Assembly: GCF_018130955.1 (NCBI RefSeq) | Contig: NZ_JAFCJM010000016.1 | Coordinates: 88,133 to 152,132, forward strand | Length of the DNA: 64,000 nt | Reading direction: 5' to 3' | From: Bradyrhizobium liaoningense | GTDB taxonomy: Bacteria > Pseudomonadota > Alphaproteobacteria > Rhizobiales > Xanthobacteraceae | In this document: one piece after another, positions 18,010-28,200 of the stretch | Layout of the letters: each line of letters starts with the position of its first letter | Numbering within the stretch: the stretch's first letter is position 1 | The notes under the pieces: model-generated | Seen by the model: only the letters and a program-made list of their open reading frames with translations | What the model was told of the DNA's origin: nothing | Databases searched by the model: none | Program-made: the position numbers and the translations under genes

Positions 18010-18273
18010 AACCGGCAATGGCGGCGGCTTGCGCTGGGCGCTCTGCTGACGGCGTCGTTTGCGCTTGCAGGTTGTTCCAGCCAGATCGCCGATTTGACAC
18101 CGGCGGATGCCCAGCCGCGCCCGCGGGAGGCCGGCACCTATCTGCCGGTCCATGACGTGCCGCCGGCCCGCGACGAAGCTGGGGCGATCTCGCCCGAGCA
18201 GCGCGCCAAGATCGAGGCCGAGCTGATGGCTGCGCGCGACCGCCAGGCCACCGCCGCCAAGGACGCTAAATAA
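17965..18273 (+). CDS. Small lipoprotein
   Basis: 102 residues if started at the GTG at 17965, or 88 from the GTG at 18007. The signal is LALGALLTASFALAGC with lipobox LAGC, so the mature protein is a short, Pro/Ala-rich lipidated peptide ending in a charged helix. The upstream start is preferred for its AGGGG 9 bases away. That start lies on a 15-bp tandem repeat encoding VLALR-VLAFQ-VLARV, so the true N-terminus is uncertain. Confidence 0.6.
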   Translation: MLALRVLAFQVLARVNRQWRRLALGALLTASFALAGCSSQIADLTPADAQPRPREAGTYLPVHDVPPARDEAGAISPEQRAKIEAELMAARDRQATAAKDAK

Positions 18274-18529
18274 CCGACGCTAAATGTCCGACCCCCAAAT
18301 AGCGTTGGCCAAGGTAATCGCTGGCGTGCCAGCCCGTCCGTGCTACAACACGTCAATTCAGCCGAAAGTCAGGGCAGGGGAATTCATCAAGTCTCTCCTA
18401 ATTCAACTCCAAGTATTTGATCTTGAGTTGATTTCTGGTGGTGACGACAGCCCCTTGGAAGGCCGGTCACGCGGCCTCCGATTCTGCCCCAGCCGGTTGT
18501 TCGGAGCTCACGAACCGAAGTCTGGACCC

Positions 18530-19750
18530 ATGGAAGAATTTTACCGCATCCGCCGTCTGCCGCCTTACGTCTTCGAACAGGTCAACCGGGCCAAGGCGGC
18601 CGCGCGGAACGCCGGCGCCGATATCATCGACCTCGGCATGGGCAATCCGGACCTGCCGGCCCCGCCGCATGTGCTGGAGAAGTTGAAGGAGACCCTGGGC
18701 AAGCCGCGCACCGACCGCTACTCGGCGTCCCGCGGCATCAACGGCCTGCGCAAGGCCCAGGCCGCCTATTACGCCCGCCGCTTCGGAGTGAAGCTCAATC
18801 CGGACACCCAGATCGTCGCGACGCTAGGCTCCAAGGAAGGCTTTGCCAACGTGGCGCAGGCGATCACCGCGCCCGGTGACGTGATCCTCTGTCCGAACCC
18901 GAGCTACCCGATTCACGCCTTCGGCTTTTTGATGGCGGGCGGTGTGATCCGCTCGGTTCCGTCGGAACCGACGCCGCAATTCTTCGAGGCGGTGGAGCGG
19001 GCGATCGTGCATTCGATCCCAAAACCGCTGGCGCTGGTGGTCTGCTATCCCTCGAACCCGACCGCCTATGTCGCGAGCCTCGATTTCTACAAGGACCTCG
19101 TGGCGTTCGCGAAGAAGCACGAGATCCTGATCCTGTCGGATCTCGCTTATGCGGAAGTCTATTTCGACGAGAGCAACCCGCCGCCCTCGGTGCTGCAAGT
19201 GCCCGGCGCGATGGATGTCACCGTCGAGTTCACCTCGATGTCGAAGACCTATTCGATGGCCGGCTGGCGCATGGGCTTTGCGGTCGGCAATGAGCGCGTC
19301 ATCGCGGCGCTGGCGCGGGTCAAATCCTATCTCGACTATGGTGCGTTCACGCCGATCCAGGTCGCGGCAACAGCGGCGCTGAACGGACCGGACGATTGCA
19401 TCAAGGAGATGCGCGACACCTATCGCAAGCGGCGCGAGGCGCTGGTGGAGTCGTTCGGCCGCGCCGGCTGGGAGATCCCGCCGCCGTCTGCCTCGATGTT
19501 CGCCTGGGCGCCGCTGCCGGAGGCGTTCCGCAGCGTCGGCAGCATGGAATTCGCGACCCTGATGGTGGAGAAGTCAGGCGTGGTGGTATCGCCCGGCGTC
19601 GGCTTCGGCGAGCATGGTGAAGGATATGTCCGCATCGCCATGGTGGAAAACGAGCAGCGTATCCGGCAGGCCGCGCGCGGCGTGCGCCGCTTCCTTGAAA
19701 GCGGCATCGAAACGTTGCACAACGTCGTTCCGCTCGCCAATCGGCGTTAA
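18530..19750 (+). CDS. PLP aminotransferase class I/II (AlaC / DapL-like)
   Basis: A 406-residue fold-type I aminotransferase. The Schiff-base Lys is in SMSKTYSMAGWRMG. IDLGMGNPDLPAP, SRGINGLRKA, PNPSYPIH, YPSNPTA and the C-terminal Arg region VRIAMVENEQRIRQ are all present. Similar proteins are annotated as glutamate-pyruvate aminotransferase AlaC or LL-diaminopimelate aminotransferase. Its position 26 bp before homoserine dehydrogenase suggests a role in amino-acid metabolism. The frame is open 82 codons upstream, but homology begins at MEEFYRIRRLPPYVF. Confidence 0.88.
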   Translation: MEEFYRIRRLPPYVFEQVNRAKAAARNAGADIIDLGMGNPDLPAPPHVLEKLKETLGKPRTDRYSASRGINGLRKAQAAYYARRFGVKLNPDTQIVATLGSKEGFANVAQAITAPGDVILCPNPSYPIHAFGFLMAGGVIRSVPSEPTPQFFEAVERAIVHSIPKPLALVVCYPSNPTAYVASLDFYKDLVAFAKKHEILILSDLAYAEVYFDESNPPPSVLQVPGAMDVTVEFTSMSKTYSMAGWRMGFAVGNERVIAALARVKSYLDYGAFTPIQVAATAALNGPDDCIKEMRDTYRKRREALVESFGRAGWEIPPPSASMFAWAPLPEAFRSVGSMEFATLMVEKSGVVVSPGVGFGEHGEGYVRIAMVENEQRIRQAARGVRRFLESGIETLHNVVPLANRR

Positions 19751-19776
19751 TTCTTTCCGGCAGGTTTTCGTTAGTT

Positions 19777-21093
19777 ATGGTCGCACCCCTGAAAGTGGGT
19801 ATTGCGGGGCTCGGCACCGTGGGCGCCGAAGTTGTCCGTCTCATTGAATCCCAGGCCCGCGTGCTCTCGGGCCGCAGCGGCCGCGGCATCCGCGTCGTCG
19901 CCGTCACCGCGCGCTCCAAGGCCAAGAAGCGCAACGTCGATCTGCGCGGCGTCGAATGGGTCAAGGATCCGCTCGCGCTCGCCACCCATGACGGCATCGA
20001 CTGCTTCGTCGAGCTGATGGGCGGCTCCGGCGATCCCGCGCTGTCTGCCGTCGAGGCGGCGCTGAAGTCGGGCAAGTCGGTCGTAACAGCCAACAAGGCG
20101 CTGCTCGCCAAGCACGGGCTGAAGCTCGCCAAAGCTGCCGAAAACCATGGCGGCGCGCTGAACTTCGAGGCAGCGGTCGGCGCCGCGATCCCGGTCATCA
20201 AGACGCTGCGCGAGGGCCTTGCGGCGACCGGCATCAACCGCGTCTACGGCATTCTCAACGGCACCTGCAATTACATCCTGACGCGGATGGAGCAGGAGGG
20301 CCTGTCGTTCGCCGAATGTCTGAAGGACGCGCAGCGGCTCGGCTATGCCGAGGCCAATCCGTCCTTTGACGTCGACGGCCATGACACCGCCCAGAAGCTC
20401 GCGATCCTGGCGAGCCTCGCCTTCGGCACGAAAGTTGCTCAAAGCGCTGTCTATGTCGAAGGTATCTCCTCCATCGCGCCGGAAGATTTGCGCGCGGCCG
20501 ACGATCTCGGCTACCGCCTCAAGCTGCTCGGTGTTGCCGTCCGCACCGCCAAGGGCATCGAGCAGCGCGTGCATCCGACCATGGTTCCAAAATCCTCCTC
20601 GATCGCGCAGGTGATGGGCGTCACCAATGCGGTCACGATCGACGGCGAGGGCATTCCGCCGATCACGCTGGTCGGCCCCGGCGCCGGCGGCGCTGCGACC
20701 GCGTCAGCGGTGCTGGCCGACATCGCCGACGTCGCGCGCGGCATCCGCGCAAAGCCGTTCGGGCGGCCCGTCGCGCAGCTCCGCGACACCAAGAAGGCGC
20801 CGATGGAGCGGCACGAGGGCGGCTATTACATCCGCCTTTTGGCGCGCGATTTCCCTGGCACCGCGGCTGCGATCGCGACCCGGCTCGCCGAGCAGAAGAT
20901 TTCGATCGAGTCCATCGTGCAACGCCATCCCAACGGGGGCAATGCGGCGGCCGACGGCAAAACTTCTCCCGTGCCCGTCATTCTGATTACCTATGCGACC
21001 CATGAGGATGCCGTGCGCCGAGCGCTTGCTGCCGTGCAGAAGGACAAGGTCATCAGCGGACGGCCGCAGGTGATCAGAATCGAGAAGAACTAG
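19777..21093 (+). CDS. hom: Homoserine dehydrogenase
   Basis: A 438-residue enzyme reducing aspartate semialdehyde to homoserine for threonine and methionine. The NAD(P) motif is VGIAGLGTVGAEVV. Catalytic-domain motifs are VTANKALLAKHG, EAAVGAAIPVIKTL, LNGTCNYILTRM and DVDGHDTAQKLAIL. The C-terminal ACT domain (YYIRLLARDFPGTAAAIATR) implies feedback control, normally by threonine. It closely follows the aminotransferase gene. Confidence 0.95.
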   Translation: MVAPLKVGIAGLGTVGAEVVRLIESQARVLSGRSGRGIRVVAVTARSKAKKRNVDLRGVEWVKDPLALATHDGIDCFVELMGGSGDPALSAVEAALKSGKSVVTANKALLAKHGLKLAKAAENHGGALNFEAAVGAAIPVIKTLREGLAATGINRVYGILNGTCNYILTRMEQEGLSFAECLKDAQRLGYAEANPSFDVDGHDTAQKLAILASLAFGTKVAQSAVYVEGISSIAPEDLRAADDLGYRLKLLGVAVRTAKGIEQRVHPTMVPKSSSIAQVMGVTNAVTIDGEGIPPITLVGPGAGGAATASAVLADIADVARGIRAKPFGRPVAQLRDTKKAPMERHEGGYYIRLLARDFPGTAAAIATRLAEQKISIESIVQRHPNGGNAAADGKTSPVPVILITYATHEDAVRRALAAVQKDKVISGRPQVIRIEKN

Positions 21094-21094
21094 C

Positions 21095-21139
21095 GCATGA
21101 TCCGGAAAAGTGTGCAGCGGTTTTCCGATAAGATCATGC
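21095..21139. repeat. GCATGATCCGGAAAAGTG dispersed repeat, short copy
   Basis: Starts GCATGATCCGGAAAAGTGTG and ends GATCATGC, an inverted repeat of its own start. Related copies occur at 30583, 31232 and 53809. It lies directly after hom. Confidence 0.85.
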
Positions 21140-21215
21140 GCAATCAAAGGCGCGGTTCGAACGAACGCGCGCGACGCGAATTAAAGCGCTGAGCTGTCTT
21201 GAAGGAGTGAGCCAA

Positions 21216-22217
21216 ATGTCGACCCATATTTCAGTCCCGCCGCATGCCTTGCTCGAGCGCATCCTGACGCTGGAGATCGTGCGCGTGACGGAGCGGGCGG
21301 CGGTGTCGTCGGCGCGGCTGCGCGGGCACGGTAACGAAAAGGCGGCCGACCAGGCCGCGGTCGATGCGATGCGGCGCGAGCTCAACAAGCTGCCGATCGA
21401 GGGCACCATAGTGATCGGCGAGGGCGAGCGCGACGAGGCGCCGATGCTCTTCATCGGCGAGAAGGTCGGCATGAACGCCGGCCCGCAGGTCGATATCGCC
21501 GTCGACCCGCTCGAAGGCACCACGCTGTGCGCCAAGAACATGCCGGGCGCGATCGCCACCATGGCGATGGCCGACGGCGGCACGCTGCTGCACGCGCCCG
21601 ACGTCTACATGCAGAAGCTCGCGATCGGCCCGGGTTACGCCAAGGGCGTGGTCGAGCTCGACGCCACGCCTGCCGACAACGTGCGCCGTCTGGCGAAGGC
21701 CAAGGGCGTCGGCCCCGAGGCGATCACAGTGCTGGTGCTGGACCGTCCGCGCCACGCCGACATCATCACGAGCGTGCGCTCGACGGGCGCCGCAGTGCGC
21801 CTCATCACCGACGGCGACGTCGCCGGCGTCATCCACTGCGCCGACCCTGACAACACCGGCGTCGACATGTATCTCGGCACCGGAGGCGCGCCTGAGGGCG
21901 TGCTGGCTGCTGTGGCGCTGCGCTGCATCGGCGGCCAGATGCAGTGCCGCCTGATTCTCGATTCCGACGAGAAGCGCGAGCGCGCCGCCAAGATGGGCGT
22001 CAACGATCCCAAGATGATCTACGGCATCGAGGACATGGCGAAGGGCGACTGCCTGTTCGCCGCCACCGGCGTCACCACGGGCTCGCTGCTCTCCGGTGTC
22101 AAGTTCCGCAAGGACGGCGTGATCGAGACCGAGACAGTGGTGATGCGCTCCGTCACCGGCACCGTGCGCTACATCAAGGCCGAGCACCGCGAACTCGCGA
22201 AGTTCCATCTGGATTAA
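21216..22217 (+). CDS. glpX: Class II fructose-1,6-bisphosphatase
   Basis: A 333-residue GlpX phosphatase of gluconeogenesis. Metal-binding motifs are GEGERDEAPML and AVDPLEGTTL, the latter the Li+-sensitive phosphatase signature, with further family regions ITDGDVAGVI and GTGGAPEGVLAAVAL. AAGGAG lies before the ATG at 21216; an upstream GTG is less well placed. A second, unrelated FBPase type is encoded at 56103, so this genome has at least two. Confidence 0.93.
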   Translation: MSTHISVPPHALLERILTLEIVRVTERAAVSSARLRGHGNEKAADQAAVDAMRRELNKLPIEGTIVIGEGERDEAPMLFIGEKVGMNAGPQVDIAVDPLEGTTLCAKNMPGAIATMAMADGGTLLHAPDVYMQKLAIGPGYAKGVVELDATPADNVRRLAKAKGVGPEAITVLVLDRPRHADIITSVRSTGAAVRLITDGDVAGVIHCADPDNTGVDMYLGTGGAPEGVLAAVALRCIGGQMQCRLILDSDEKRERAAKMGVNDPKMIYGIEDMAKGDCLFAATGVTTGSLLSGVKFRKDGVIETETVVMRSVTGTVRYIKAEHRELAKFHLD

Positions 22218-22224
22218 GACGCTT

Positions 22225-22349
22225 CGTCATTCCACATTGCGCAAGTGCGCAATGGGGGCTCGCGAAGCGAGAGCCCGGAATCCATCGGGCGGCAGAGTCT
22301 GAGGTGAAATGGATTCCGGGTTCGATGCTGCGCATCGCCCCGGAATGAC
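22225..22349. repeat. Palindromic repeat (CGTCATTCC...GGAATGAC type)
   Basis: Outer arms CGTCATTCC / GGAATGAC, with internal CCCGGAATCCAT / ATGGATTCCGGG arms. The copy at 37586-37692 has the same layout. Confidence 0.8.
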
Positions 22350-22375
22350 TGCGATAAAAATACGGGGAAGCGCAC

Positions 22376-23095
22376 ATGTCCGACCTGTCCTCCGTGAAGG
22401 CGCTGGTGTTCGACGTGTTCGGCACCGTCGTGGACTGGCGCACCAGCCTGATCACCGACTTCATGTGGTGGGGGAAGGGCCGCGGCATCACTGCCGACTG
22501 GACCGCGCTCGTTGATGGCTGGCGCGGCATGTACGTCGCCTCGATGGACGACGTACGCAGGCATCCCGAGCGCGGCTACGTCATGCTCGACGTCCTGCAT
22601 CGCCGCTCGCTGGAAAAGCTGGTCGAGAAATTTGCCATCAAGGGCCTGACTGATACCGATCTCGACTATCTCACCAAGGGCTGGCACCGCCTGCATCCCT
22701 GGCCGGACAGTGTCGCGGGGCTGACACGGCTGAAGACCAAATTCGTCATCTCGCCGCTCTCGAACGGCAACGTCGCACTCCTCACCAACATGGCGAAGTT
22801 TGCGGGCCTGCCGTGGGACCTCGTGATGTCCGCGGAATTGTTCGAGCACTACAAGCCCGACGCCGAAACCTATCTCGGCGCCGCGCGCCTCCTGGGCTTG
22901 AAGCCCGAGGAGGTCATGATGGTCGCCGCCCACAACAACGATCTCGCCGCCGCACAGAAGAACGGTCTCAAGACCGCCTTCGTCGCGCGTCCGACCGAGT
23001 ACGGTCCGCTGCAGAAGGTGGACTTCGAAGCCACCGGCAGCTGGGACATCGTCGCCAGGGATTTCGGCGGCATTGCCGACCGGCTGGGGTGCTAG
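22376..23095 (+). CDS. Haloacid dehalogenase, type II (HAD superfamily)
   Basis: A 239-residue protein. HAD motif I is FDVFGTVVDWRTS with the nucleophile Asp, motif II SPLSNGN, and motif III the Lys in EHYKPDAETY; motif IV is VAAHNNDLAAA. The DWR after motif I and the length match (S)-2-haloacid dehalogenases, which hydrolyse 2-haloalkanoates to hydroxyacids. Activity on other phosphate or halide substrates is possible. A damaged copy of residues about 138-209 lies at 24871-24990. Confidence 0.9.
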   Translation: MSDLSSVKALVFDVFGTVVDWRTSLITDFMWWGKGRGITADWTALVDGWRGMYVASMDDVRRHPERGYVMLDVLHRRSLEKLVEKFAIKGLTDTDLDYLTKGWHRLHPWPDSVAGLTRLKTKFVISPLSNGNVALLTNMAKFAGLPWDLVMSAELFEHYKPDAETYLGAARLLGLKPEEVMMVAAHNNDLAAAQKNGLKTAFVARPTEYGPLQKVDFEATGSWDIVARDFGGIADRLGC

Positions 23096-23204
23096 GCGGC
23101 GCTGCAGGAGACGTAGCCGGCTTACATTTCTCCAACCGGCGCCATATTTTTCACGGTAACGTCGAGGCTTGAGACAGTCGGGGAGATAACCGGAGGAGTG
23201 GACC

Positions 23205-24782
23205 TTGCGCTATTTCTTCGAGGACTACTCATTCGACACTGATCAGCGCGAGCTGAGGCGCGGGCCCGAACTGATCCCGACGGCTCCCCAGGTTTTCGAC
23301 CTGCTCGACTATCTGATCCGAAACCGGGACCGCGTCGTCAGCAAGGACAATCTGGTGGAGTCGGTCTGGAACGGACGCATCGTGTCCGATGCCGCGGTGA
23401 CGACCCGCCTGAATGCGGCTCGGACCGTCATTGGCGATTGCGGCGAAGAGCAGCGCCTGATCAAGACGCTGCCGCGCAAGGGTTTTCGCTTCGTCGGTTC
23501 GGTGCGGGAAGCGCCGGGTCGGGCAGCTCCCGCCGGTGTCGGGAGCGCGGCTGGCCGCGACGCGCCCGCCTCGGCTTCACCGCCGCATCTGTCCATCGTT
23601 GTGCTGCCCTTCGCCAACCTCAGCGGCGATCCCGCGCAGGACTACTTCGCCGACGGCATAACCGAGAGCCTGACCACGGACCTGTCACGCATTCGGGGCT
23701 CGTTCGTGATCGGCCGGCACACCGCCTTCACCTACAAGGGAAAGCTGACGAAGCTCAAGCAGATCGGACAAGAGCTTGGTGTGCGATATGTGCTCGAAGG
23801 ATCGGTTCAACGAAGCGGAAACCGCCTTCGGGTGAACGTTCAGCTTGTGGATGCGGAAACCGGCGCGCACCTGTGGGCAGATCGTTTCGACAAGACGATC
23901 GCCGATCTCTTCGACATGCAGGACGAGATCGTATCGAGGCTCGCCAATGCCTTGCAGGCCGAGCTCACTGAGCAGGAGGCAAGGCGATCGGAACGATCTC
24001 CGCACCCCAGTTCGATGGACCTGTATTTCCAGGGCAAGACCACGTTGTACAAGGGTTGGACGCCTGAACATGCGGTAAAGGCTCGCGGGCTTTTCGAGCA
24101 GGCGCTTGCCCTCGATCCGGACAACCTCGAGGCGATGATCTGGACCGCCGTTGTGGATCTGCTGGTCGGCGTTGCACACATGAGTGATGACAAGGCCGCG
24201 CTTGTTGCGACTGCCGAGGCGACGCTGATGAAGGTGCTGTCTGTCGCTCCGAACCATGCGATGGCCCATCTCTACATGGGCACTGTGCTGATGGCTTCGA
24301 ATCGCGGCGCCCAAGGCATTGCCGAGTGCGAGAGGGCGCTGGAGCTGGATCGCAATCTGGCCGAAGCGCATGCGCAGATCGGGATGGGCAAGTTCTACAT
24401 GGGGCGCGGGTCCGAGATCGACGCGCACATGGATGTGGCGTTTCGCCTCTCGCCACGAGATATGTTCGCCTTCGATTGGCTCATGATGGTTGGCTTCGCA
24501 AGACTACAGGTTATGGCAGATGCTGAAGCCATCGCCTGGTTCCGGCGCAGCGTCGAGGCCAACCGGAACTATCCGCTCGCGCATTTCGCGCTCGGCGCGG
24601 CACTCGCGCTGCTCGGTTCGCAGGACGAGGCGGGGGCCGCCACCAAGGCCGGACTTGCGCTCGATCCGACCTTCACCGTTCGGCGCTACCGTCTCAATCC
24701 ACAAAGCGATGACCCATTCTACCTCGCCAGGCGACAGCGCGTCGCCGAAGGCTTGCGCCTGGCTGGTGTGCCGGAGGGATGA
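23205..24782 (+). CDS. Winged-helix / TolB-like / TPR regulatory protein
   Basis: 525 residues. Residues 1-100 are an OmpR/PhoB-type winged helix (LIPTAPQVFDLLDYLI, LVESVWNGRIVSDAAV, RLIKTLPRKGFRFVG), as in CadC. Residues about 125-250 form the domain seen in 'adenylate cyclase-like' proteins (VVLPFANLSGDPAQDYFADG, YVLEGSVQRSGNRLRVNVQL, HLWADRFDK). The C-terminal 250 residues are TPR-like (LFEQALALDPDNLEAM). There is no membrane segment, unlike CadC, so it is probably a cytoplasmic DNA-binding protein with a protein-interaction tail. The start is TTG with GGAGGAG 7-8 bases before it; no ATG fits the domain start. Confidence 0.82.
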   Translation: MRYFFEDYSFDTDQRELRRGPELIPTAPQVFDLLDYLIRNRDRVVSKDNLVESVWNGRIVSDAAVTTRLNAARTVIGDCGEEQRLIKTLPRKGFRFVGSVREAPGRAAPAGVGSAAGRDAPASASPPHLSIVVLPFANLSGDPAQDYFADGITESLTTDLSRIRGSFVIGRHTAFTYKGKLTKLKQIGQELGVRYVLEGSVQRSGNRLRVNVQLVDAETGAHLWADRFDKTIADLFDMQDEIVSRLANALQAELTEQEARRSERSPHPSSMDLYFQGKTTLYKGWTPEHAVKARGLFEQALALDPDNLEAMIWTAVVDLLVGVAHMSDDKAALVATAEATLMKVLSVAPNHAMAHLYMGTVLMASNRGAQGIAECERALELDRNLAEAHAQIGMGKFYMGRGSEIDAHMDVAFRLSPRDMFAFDWLMMVGFARLQVMADAEAIAWFRRSVEANRNYPLAHFALGAALALLGSQDEAGAATKAGLALDPTFTVRRYRLNPQSDDPFYLARRQRVAEGLRLAGVPEG

Positions 24783-24870
24783 TGTCCGAGACCGGGCCTG
24801 TCGGTGCGCGCCTTCGGCGCGGCCCGTTGGCGCCAGCCTCTCTCAAAGAGGCCGTGAATGCCCGATGCGG

Positions 24871-24990
24871 CATGGCGAAGTTTGCGGGCCGGCCCTCGGA
24901 TCTCGTGATGTCCCCGGAATTGTTCGAGCACGACAAGCCCGACAAAAGAACGGCCTGAGGACCGCTTTCGTCGCGCGCCCGACCGAGTAC
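24871..24990 (+). pseudogene. Fragment of a second haloacid dehalogenase copy
   Basis: It matches 22789-23002 of the HAD gene at high identity (shared TGGCGAAGTTTGCGGGCC, GAATTGTTCGAGCAC and CGACCGAGTAC) but lacks the 94 bases corresponding to 22862-22955, including motif III's surroundings. The deletion also shifts the frame. It contains the 3' part only. With the intact gene it brackets the winged-helix gene. Confidence 0.85.
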
Positions 24991-25298
24991 GCAACGCGAC
25001 CACGTGAATGGCGAGTGCGGTAGAGGTCAAATCGGGTCGCGCCCTGTCCAAGAAGGTGCCGCGACGCGCGCATCCGCGCTGTTGCAGCAAAGCCTCGTCG
25101 ACACGGAAGTTATTGGCATTCCGTCAGAATTCAAAAGCAGTGCTGTCCAGACCAAGACGATCGGACCGCCGCGCGCTAGCTGATCGCAACTCGGCAACAA
25201 CCAGCACCCGGCACCAGTAGGAGCCGCGGTGCAGCGCCTCGCTCGCGAGGCGCGGACTGTCGCGCGAGGAGAATGCCGTCCTTTGCTCAGGAATTTTC
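24991..25298. other. Leader region before the autotransporter
   Basis: No gene seen. An 8-bp-stem hairpin, GCGCCTCG CTCG CGAGGCGC, lies at 25234-25253, about 45 bases before the start codon, where it could affect translation or be a weak terminator. Confidence 0.4.
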
Positions 25299-28200
25299 AT
25301 GCTCGAGTCCCGTTCGTCTCGTCGTCTGGCCGCTCTCCTCGGCTCCACCGCGCTGGTTGCAGTTGCGAGCGCTTCATCTTCGTTTGCCGGCAATGTGAGC
25401 TGGATCGGTAGCACGACGGATTGGCAGTCACCCGTCAACTGGACCGGCATCACAGTGCCGGGCATGACCGACACGGTGACCATCAACACGACGAACGCCC
25501 CCGCCATGCTTGTGAACGGCATGGCGGGGACCACTGGATCCCTGCTCGTCGGCACCGCCGGCAGCGGCTCGCTTTGGATTGACAACGGCCTGCAGTTGAC
25601 GAGCTGGGCCAGCAGCAGCGTCGGCGACACGGCGGGCAGCACCGGCGTGGTCACGATACGAAACACCTCCAGTTGGGTGTTGCAGGGCGTTTCCCTGCTG
25701 GAGGTCGGCAAGGCCGGCAACGGTACGCTCGATCTCGCTCACGGCTCCTGGGTGACCGGCACGAACGCTGTCATCGGCACCCAGGGTGGATCCACCGGTC
25801 TTGTGACCATCGACGGGACGAATTCCAAGCTCCAGGTCAACGGCACCCTGACCGTCGGCAATAGCGGCAAGGGCACGATCAACATCACCAACGGCGGAAA
25901 GGCGCTCGGCGGTAATGCCGCCGTGGTCGGCGCTGCGAGCGGCGGCACCGGCTTCGTCACGGTCGATGGCGCCAACTCGTGGTTTTCCGCAAACGCCGTC
26001 ACCGTCGGCTCGTCCGGGACAGGCACGGTCACGGTCACCAATGGGGGAACGCTCGGCGCAGGCCTTTACCTCGGCCTCGGTTACGCGAGCGGCGCAAGCG
26101 GCACTGTCACCATCACCGGAGCCGGCTCAAAGGTCCAGGTCGGCTCGGGAGGCACCGGCAACGTCTTCATTGGTGATCAGGGGGGCACCGGCACCTTGAA
26201 GCTTCAGTCCGGCGCGAGCGGCGTGGTCAGCGGCAACGTGACACTGGGCAACACCGTTAACACAAGCGGTACGCTGGACCTGTCGGGCAGCGGCACAACG
26301 CTTGCGATCAATTCGGTCGCCGGCAGTGGCGGTGGCTTTTATGTCGGCTACGCCGGAAACGGCACCGCCAATCTCAGCAATTCTGCGTCCCTGACTGCCG
26401 ACAATATCTACGTGGGCTCCCAGGCCAACAGCCAGGGCACGCTCACCGTCCAATCAGGAGCAACCATCACCGGGCGCGTGACGCTCGGCGTCGGGGCCAA
26501 CAGTTCGGGGACGTTCACAGTCACCGGGGCAGGCACGAACACAACGGTCGGTGCCGTTACGGTCGGAGATGCGGGCACCGGTTTCCTGAACGTCCTTGCC
26601 GGCGGCAAGGTTACCGGTGGCTTCACCGCCCTCGGCTTCGCCACCGGGGGCAGCGGCACGATCACGGTCGATGGAAGCGGCTCGCGCCTTGATCTGAGCG
26701 GCAATCTCTATGACGGCAGCTTTGGAGCCGGCGCCATTACGGTCTCGAACGGTGGTGTCATGACCGAGGCAGGCAATACCAATATCGGCTTCAAGGCGGG
26801 CGCCAGCGGCAGCCTCTCGATCAAGGGCGCGGGGTCGCAATACCTGAGCATCGGCAGCTCCGTCGACTTCAACATCGGCATCAACGGGGCCGCGACGGTC
26901 GACGTCAGCGACGGCGGCAAGCTTGTCGCCGGCCACACCCTTGGCGTCGGTATGAATACCGGGACCGCCACGCTCACCGTCGACGGCACCGGCTCGGTTG
27001 TCGAAGCCGATCGCATCTATGTCGGTTCCAACAAACCCGCCGGCGCGAAGGCCGTTCTCAACGTCGTCAATGGCGGCGCCGTCAACGTCCAATATGCGGA
27101 GCTGGGCTCAGCGGTGGTGAGCGGGGCCGGGTCGGCGTTGAATGTCTCTTCGGCCATCGGCGGCACTTCGCTGGTGATCGGTAGCAACAACGACAGCGTC
27201 CTCACCCTCAACAAGGGCGGTGCTGTGAATGCGGCAGGCAACGTCGTCATCGCGCAACAGGCCGGTTCGAACGGCCACCTCTACATTGGTTCGCTGACCG
27301 GAGGCACGCCGGCGACGGCGCCCGGTACGTTGACGGCCAGCGGCATCCAGTTTGGCGACGGCACCGGCGGTCTCATCTTCAACCACACCAGCGCCGCCTA
27401 TACGTTCGCCGTGCCGATCTCTGGCAACGGCAGCATCGACAATTTTGCCGGTCACACCATCCTGACCGGGGACTCCAGCGGCTTCACGGGCTTCGCGGGC
27501 GTTGCGGGTGGCATTCTCTCGATCAACGGTTCGCTGGCGAACGGCAATTTTCACGTTCAGAACGGCGGAACGCTCGGCGGCACTGGCACGATCGGCACGC
27601 TCGACGTGACGAAGGGCGGCATCGTCGCCCCCGGCAACTCCATCGGCACGCTCACGGTTGCCAACTTTGCCGACTTCGCGAACGGCACGTTCTATCAGGT
27701 GCAGCTCGATGCCAAGGGCAATTCGGACAAGCTGGTCGTCGGCACCACGACCACGATCAATGGCGGCACGGTGCAAGCCCAGGTGCAGGCCGGCAGCTAT
27801 GCTCCCAGCACCAAATATACGATCCTCACCTCGGCCGGCGGTGTCACCGGCACCTTTGCCGGCGCGACGTCGGATGCGGCGTTCCTGACGCCGTCGCTGA
27901 GCTATGACGCCAACGACGTCTACCTGACCATGACGCGCAATGTGGCGAGCTTTGCCAGCGTCGGTGCGACGCCTAACCAGGCTGCGACCGGCGGAGCGGT
28001 CGATCCGTTCGGCTACGGCAACAGGCTCTGGAATGCGGTGGTTACGCTCAATGCCGCGCAGGCGCGCTCGGCCTTCGACCAGCTCTCCGGCGACATTCAC
28101 CCTTCGACGCTGGGCGTTCTCGTCGAGGACAGCCGCTTCGTGCGCGCTGCCGCGATCGACCGGCTGCGTGAGTCCTTCAGCGCCGTCGGCACTGGCAGCA

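Noticed and set aside
25299..28000. Regular repeats in the autotransporter as a possible CRISPR or DNA tandem array
   Set aside because: The periodicity is at protein level (Gly/Thr/Val beta-helix units) with variable DNA and no constant repeat-spacer pattern.
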